This document shows positions 6,802-9,391 of a stretch of 9,391 bases of DNA, one piece after another. The stretch covers positions 1 to 9,391 of the forward strand of contig JBCBJZ010000142.1 in assembly GCA_038522635.1 (NCBI GenBank), given 5' to 3'. This DNA comes from JBCBJZ01 sp038522635. Its GTDB lineage: Bacteria; Pseudomonadota; Alphaproteobacteria; Rhizobiales; Hyphomicrobiaceae. The position numbers and the translations under genes are program-made. A model generated the notes under the pieces. The model searched no databases. It saw nothing but the letters and a program-made list of their open reading frames with translations, and was not told where the DNA came from. The number at the start of each line of letters is the position of its first letter. Within the stretch, counting starts at the first letter, position 1.

Positions 6802-7018
6802 GTCACAAATCCTTTTCATGACTTCGCCGCCGGGCGGCCCTTCCGCCGCGACGCAACCGCGCCCGCTGCACCGCTTCAGGTGCGTCATGAGCGCGATCGA
6901 GGCCTTGAAATAAGCGGCCTTTCGCCATAAGAAAAACGAATGTATTTTATCTTGGGCATCACCGTTCGTTATGGATGCGGAACCACCCGTGCCCCCCCAG
7001 AAAGCGAGGACAAGCAGG
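6802..7018. promoter_or_regulatory. Divergent promoter region between the DUF1127 gene and lysR
   Basis: This 217-bp spacer must hold the promoters of both divergent genes. It contains an AT-rich block (about 6925-6960), unusual in this GC-rich window, with a TATTTT (6943-6948) that could serve as -10 for lysR. A short inverted repeat AACGAA/TTCGTT (6935-6940 and 6965-6970) flanks the block and could be part of a LysR-type site, but it is short and its spacing (24 bases between the arms) is not the classic T-N11-A arrangement. The rest, 6802-6920, is GC-rich without clear signals. Confidence 0.4.
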
Positions 7019-7912
7019 ATGCGCCGGGATATCGATGTCGCCCTGTTGCGGGCGTTTGTGGCCGTGGTCGAAGGCGGCAGCGTCACCGGCGCGTCGCGAC
7101 GGCTGAACCTCACCCAGGCTGCCGTCTCGCAGCAGATCAAACGGCTGGAGGAGCTGTTCGGCGCGGCGCTCTTCACGCGTGAACACCGGCAAATGCGCCC
7201 TACGCCCGCGGGCGAGCAACTCCTTGGCAAGGCGCGCAGCATGCTGGCGCTGAACGATGATGTGTGGGAAGCGATGACCACGCCGGCTTACGAGGGCGAA
7301 GTGCGCATCGGCGTGCCCGACGACATCGTGGGCACCTTCATCCCGGCGGTTCTCAAGAGCTTCGACAAGGCGTGGCCGAAGGTGAGTGTCAGCCTCAGGT
7401 GCGAGAGTTCGCCCGCGCTCATCCAGGCGATGGACGAGGGTGAGTTAGACCTCACGCTGACCACGGAAAAGGACGTGAGCGCGCGCGCTGAACCGCTGCT
7501 GCGCGATCGCCTCGTGTGGATCGGGGCGCGTAACGGCCAGGCGGCGCTGCGTGAGCCGCTACCGCTGTCCCTGGGGAGCGAGCGCTGCGCGTTTAGGCCG
7601 GTGATGATCAAGGCGTTGCAGGACGCTGAGCGACCGTGGCGACAGGTGCTGGCCAACAAGCTTCAGGAAGCCCTGCTGGCGACGTGCGAAGCCGACATAG
7701 CGGTCAGTGCCTACCTGCTGTCATGCGTGCCCGACCATATCGCGATCATCGGTGATGATGCTGGCCTGCCGCGCCTGCCCTCGTTCTACATCAACCTCTA
7801 TCTGCCGCGCCCCGCAGCCGAACCCATCGCGGAAGAGTTCGCCCGCCACATCCGCCAGCAGTTCGCCAGCCACTGGCCCGCGCTCCGCTATGATCAAGCC
7901 GAAGCGGCATAG
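7019..7912 (+). CDS. LysR-type transcriptional regulator, LrhA-like
   Basis: The 297-residue protein has a winged helix-turn-helix at about 5-64 (DVALLRAFVAVVEGGSVTGASRR..LTQAAVSQQIKRLE..LFTR), then a linker helix up to LALND (76-80), and a LysR substrate-binding domain from about 91 (EGEVRIGVPDDI) to 285. The DVALLRAFVAV start, the ALND linker and GVPDD following the first strand resemble the LrhA/HexA branch. The effector is unknown. The ATG at 7019 is preferred because GAGGA (7006-7010) lies 8 nt upstream; the earlier in-frame ATG at 6971 lacks a ribosome site and adds a Pro-rich stretch outside the family. The obvious target is the divergent DUF1127 gene and itself, as is usual for LysR regulators; control of the aldolase operon beyond is possible but less direct. 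Confidence 0.93.
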   Translation: MRRDIDVALLRAFVAVVEGGSVTGASRRLNLTQAAVSQQIKRLEELFGAALFTREHRQMRPTPAGEQLLGKARSMLALNDDVWEAMTTPAYEGEVRIGVPDDIVGTFIPAVLKSFDKAWPKVSVSLRCESSPALIQAMDEGELDLTLTTEKDVSARAEPLLRDRLVWIGARNGQAALREPLPLSLGSERCAFRPVMIKALQDAERPWRQVLANKLQEALLATCEADIAVSAYLLSCVPDHIAIIGDDAGLPRLPSFYINLYLPRPAAEPIAEEFARHIRQQFASHWPALRYDQAEAA

Positions 7913-7934
7913 TATTGCTCACTCCTTTGTTTGG

Positions 7935-7982
7935 CCGCTCAACTTTCGCCTTCGGGGCTGCGCCCCTGCGACGGTTGAGCGG
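7935..7982. other. Long imperfect hairpin downstream of lysR
   Basis: Arms CCGCTCAAC (7935-7943) and GTTGAGCGG (7974-7982) enclose TCGC/GCGA (7946-7949, 7968-7971) and GGGGC/GCCCC (7954-7958, 7962-7966) with a TGC loop: 18 pairs with small internal loops. It begins 23 bases after the lysR stop, where a terminator is expected, but no T-tract follows on either strand. It may act in a Rho-dependent way or as an mRNA-stabilising end, or be part of an interspersed repeat. Confidence 0.6.
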
Positions 7983-8043
7983 GCCGGCCATGCTGCGACG
8001 GCAATGCTTGCTGTGAGAAGGTGAGCTCTGGCTGGAAAGCGAG

Positions 8044-8130
8044 CACGCGCGCGCGTGAGAGCGAACCCAAGGCCGCAAGCGGCCCGGCGCAAGCGCCGCC
8101 CCAGCGGAGGGCCAGGGCGCGGCAGCGCCC
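8044..8130. repeat. Cluster of four GC-rich palindromes between lysR and phnM
   Basis: In order: CACGCGCGCGCGTG (8044-8057), a perfect 14-bp alternating purine-pyrimidine palindrome; GGCCGC-AA-GCGGCC (8071-8084); CGGCGC-AA-GCGCCG (8085-8098), directly abutting; and GGGCGC-GGCA-GCGCCC (8115-8130). No gene is seen in 7913-8146. The dense array lies just past the phnM stop on its strand and opposite the lysR 3' end. It may serve convergent transcription ends or be a REP-like element. Confidence 0.65.
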
Positions 8131-8146
8131 GGTGCGGCCCGTGAGC

Positions 8147-9277
8147 TCAATAAAGCTTCCCGTGGGCGATGGTGTGTTGGGGGCGCCAGCGGCCGCGCGT
8201 GTCGATGACGACGACGTCGGCGCGTTGCCCCGGCGCAAGCGTACCGCGGTCATCGAGGCCCATGGCGGCCGCCGCGTTTGTGGAGATCAGCGCCCAGGCG
8301 TCGGGCAGCGCGAGCGTACCGTCATCGACGAGACGCTCCGCCGCATGCAGCAAGCTCGGATAGTAGTAGTCAGACGCCAACACCGTGCACAGGCCTTTAG
8401 CGATCGCGTCCTGTGCGCCCAAGGCGCCCGTATGCGAACCACCACGCACCACGTTGGGCCCGCCGAGCACCGTCGCCTCGCCGTGCACCACCGCATCGCG
8501 TGCGACGGCCTCAGCCATGGGGAATTCGCACACTCCCACGCCGCGCGCGCGGTTCGCCGCACGCTCGTCCACGCGCATCTCATCATGCGACAGCATCACC
8601 GCGCCGGCCGCGCGCCCGAGCGCCGCGACCTCCTCGATGCGCGCAGGCACCGCATCGCTGAGCACCTCCATCGAGCCAACAAGCTCGGCGTAGGCAGCGC
8701 GCGTGAGGCCGGCCCGCTGCGCCCATTGATCGAGCTTCTTGTGGTTGCCCTTGCGGATCTTATGCAGCGTGCCGGTGGTGTGGTCGTTGAACGCCAGCGC
8801 GGGCGTCGGCTGCGCGCCATCGCGCAACCAGCGCGCAACATCATCGATCGCATCGTGGGCGAACGTCTCCCAGCGCAACTGCACGCGGTGATCGGCCCGC
8901 AGGTAGCCGCGCAGCGTGGGCAGCGCATCCATGAAGCGGCGCGCGGCATCAAGGCTGCGCTCGCCCGGCTCCCACGTCAGCGTGAGGCCGTGGAAGGCGG
9001 TGGTGATGCCGTGGGCGAGCAGCAGGCGGTCGACAGCGGGCAACGCGATGGTGAGGTCGATTTTCACGCCCGGGCGCGGGGCGATCTCGCGCTCGAACGC
9101 ATCGCCGTGGACGTCGACGATGCCGGGCAGCACGGTGAGGCCGTCGCAGGGCAGCGTGAGGGTGGGACGCGCGGGCGCGGCGTCCACGATGCGGCCGTCG
9201 GCGATGTGCAGATCGGCGGGCTCGAGGGCGCCGTCGGGCGTGAGCACGTGGCCGCCGATGAGGCTGATCGAGGTCAT
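8147..9277 (-). CDS. phnM: Alpha-D-ribose 1-methylphosphonate 5-triphosphate diphosphatase (PhnM)
   Basis: PhnM belongs to the carbon-phosphorus lyase pathway: it removes diphosphate from alpha-D-ribose 1-alkylphosphonate 5-triphosphate, giving the 5-phosphate on which PhnJ acts, so phosphonates can serve as phosphorus source. It is an amidohydrolase-fold metal enzyme of the cytosol. The 376-residue product matches the family in length and has VDVHGDAFER (54-63, with the PhnM-type HGD in place of HxH), GITTAFHG (90-97), TWEPGER (101-107), MLSHDE (228-233), EFP (251-253), GGPNVVRGGSHTG (272-284) and ASDYYYPSLL (301-310). The start at 9277 matches the family N-terminus, but no Shine-Dalgarno stands before it, so it may be translated by coupling to an upstream gene. 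The other phn genes are not in the window and would lie past the right edge. Confidence 0.95.
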   Translation of the reverse strand: MTSISLIGGHVLTPDGALEPADLHIADGRIVDAAPARPTLTLPCDGLTVLPGIVDVHGDAFEREIAPRPGVKIDLTIALPAVDRLLLAHGITTAFHGLTLTWEPGERSLDAARRFMDALPTLRGYLRADHRVQLRWETFAHDAIDDVARWLRDGAQPTPALAFNDHTTGTLHKIRKGNHKKLDQWAQRAGLTRAAYAELVGSMEVLSDAVPARIEEVAALGRAAGAVMLSHDEMRVDERAANRARGVGVCEFPMAEAVARDAVVHGEATVLGGPNVVRGGSHTGALGAQDAIAKGLCTVLASDYYYPSLLHAAERLVDDGTLALPDAWALISTNAAAAMGLDDRGTLAPGQRADVVVIDTRGRWRPQHTIAHGKLY

Positions 9278-9337
9278 AGGGTTGAGGCCATGGTTGGGTG
9301 TTCAGCGGGAGCTGCTCGCCAAGGAGGGCGTCGGGCT

Positions 9338-9391
9338 CAGTTGTTTGGGCCCGGTCGTTTGGGTCCAGTCGTTTGGGTCCAGTCGTGCGGG
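9338..9391. repeat. 14-bp tandem repeat, about 3.9 copies, running off the right edge
   Basis: Units at 9338-9351, 9352-9365, 9366-9379 and the partial 9380-9391 share the consensus CAGTCGTTTGGGTC with one to three changes each. The repeat lies 60-114 bp upstream of phnM. On the minus strand one frame is open from the window edge through the repeat to a TGA at 9302-9304, 24 bp before phnM, so it could be the 3' end of an upstream gene; two other frames also cross most of the repeat, so coding is undecided. Confidence 0.8.

Noticed and set aside
6802..7281. Long N-terminal extension of the DUF1127 protein
   Set aside because: It is antisense to lysR and through the divergent promoter region; DUF1127 proteins are short and the ATG at 6801 has its own ribosome site.
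8021..8148. 8-bp direct repeat GTGAGCTC (8021-8028, 8141-8148) as a target-site duplication around a small mobile element
   Set aside because: No terminal inverted repeats lie inside it, and an 8-mer repeated within about 230 bp is not improbable by chance.
9338..9391. CRISPR array
   Set aside because: Units of 14 bp are directly abutting with no unique spacers, so it is a simple tandem repeat.

Overview
The window looks like chromosomal DNA of a high-GC alphaproteobacterium. The reasons are a class-typical IspA, a DUF1127 small protein, an RlpA without a SPOR domain, and a CtrA-type TTAA-N7-TTAA box in front of rlpA. No genus can be named from the sequence alone. It holds nine recognisable protein genes. 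No rRNA, tRNA, CRISPR array, transposase or phage gene was found, and no gap between genes exceeds about 300 bases.

Layout. At the left, ispA (+, 228-1124) makes farnesyl diphosphate and converges on rlpA (-, 1352-2350), a septal-ring/cell-wall lipoprotein with a candidate CtrA-controlled promoter (2390-2419). Upstream of rlpA, on the same strand, lie four more minus-strand genes that may form one metabolic unit. In transcription order they are an HpcH/HpaI aldolase (6352-5558), a D-2-hydroxyacid dehydrogenase overlapping it by ATGA (5561-4560), an unknown exported cysteine-rich protein (4508-3981) and an amidase-signature hydrolase (3890-2502). A DUF1127 small protein (6801-6535) lies before the aldolase and is cut off from it by a clear Rho-independent terminator (6423-6475). 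A LysR regulator of LrhA-like type (+, 7019-7912) is divergent from the DUF1127 gene. It converges across a palindrome-rich spacer (7913-8146) on phnM (-, 8147-9277), a carbon-phosphorus lyase pathway enzyme. The right edge carries a 14-bp tandem repeat.

How the genes might work together. The aldolase and dehydrogenase are translationally coupled and probably handle one small hydroxy/oxo-acid pathway; an amidase in the same run could release an acid substrate, but this is inference. ispA, rlpA and phnM belong to unrelated functions.

Best leads. (1) The rlpA 3' end: a 7-bp tandem repeat sits where the frame closes, and removing one unit would join the protein to a 91-residue Arg/Pro-rich open frame running to 1105. 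This suggests a slippage frameshift or switchable tail. (2) The CtrA box and promoter before rlpA. (3) The low-GC, unrecognised Cys-rich secreted protein inside the metabolic cluster. (4) The palindrome cluster between lysR and phnM. I did not find convincing evidence of a wholly new multi-gene system.
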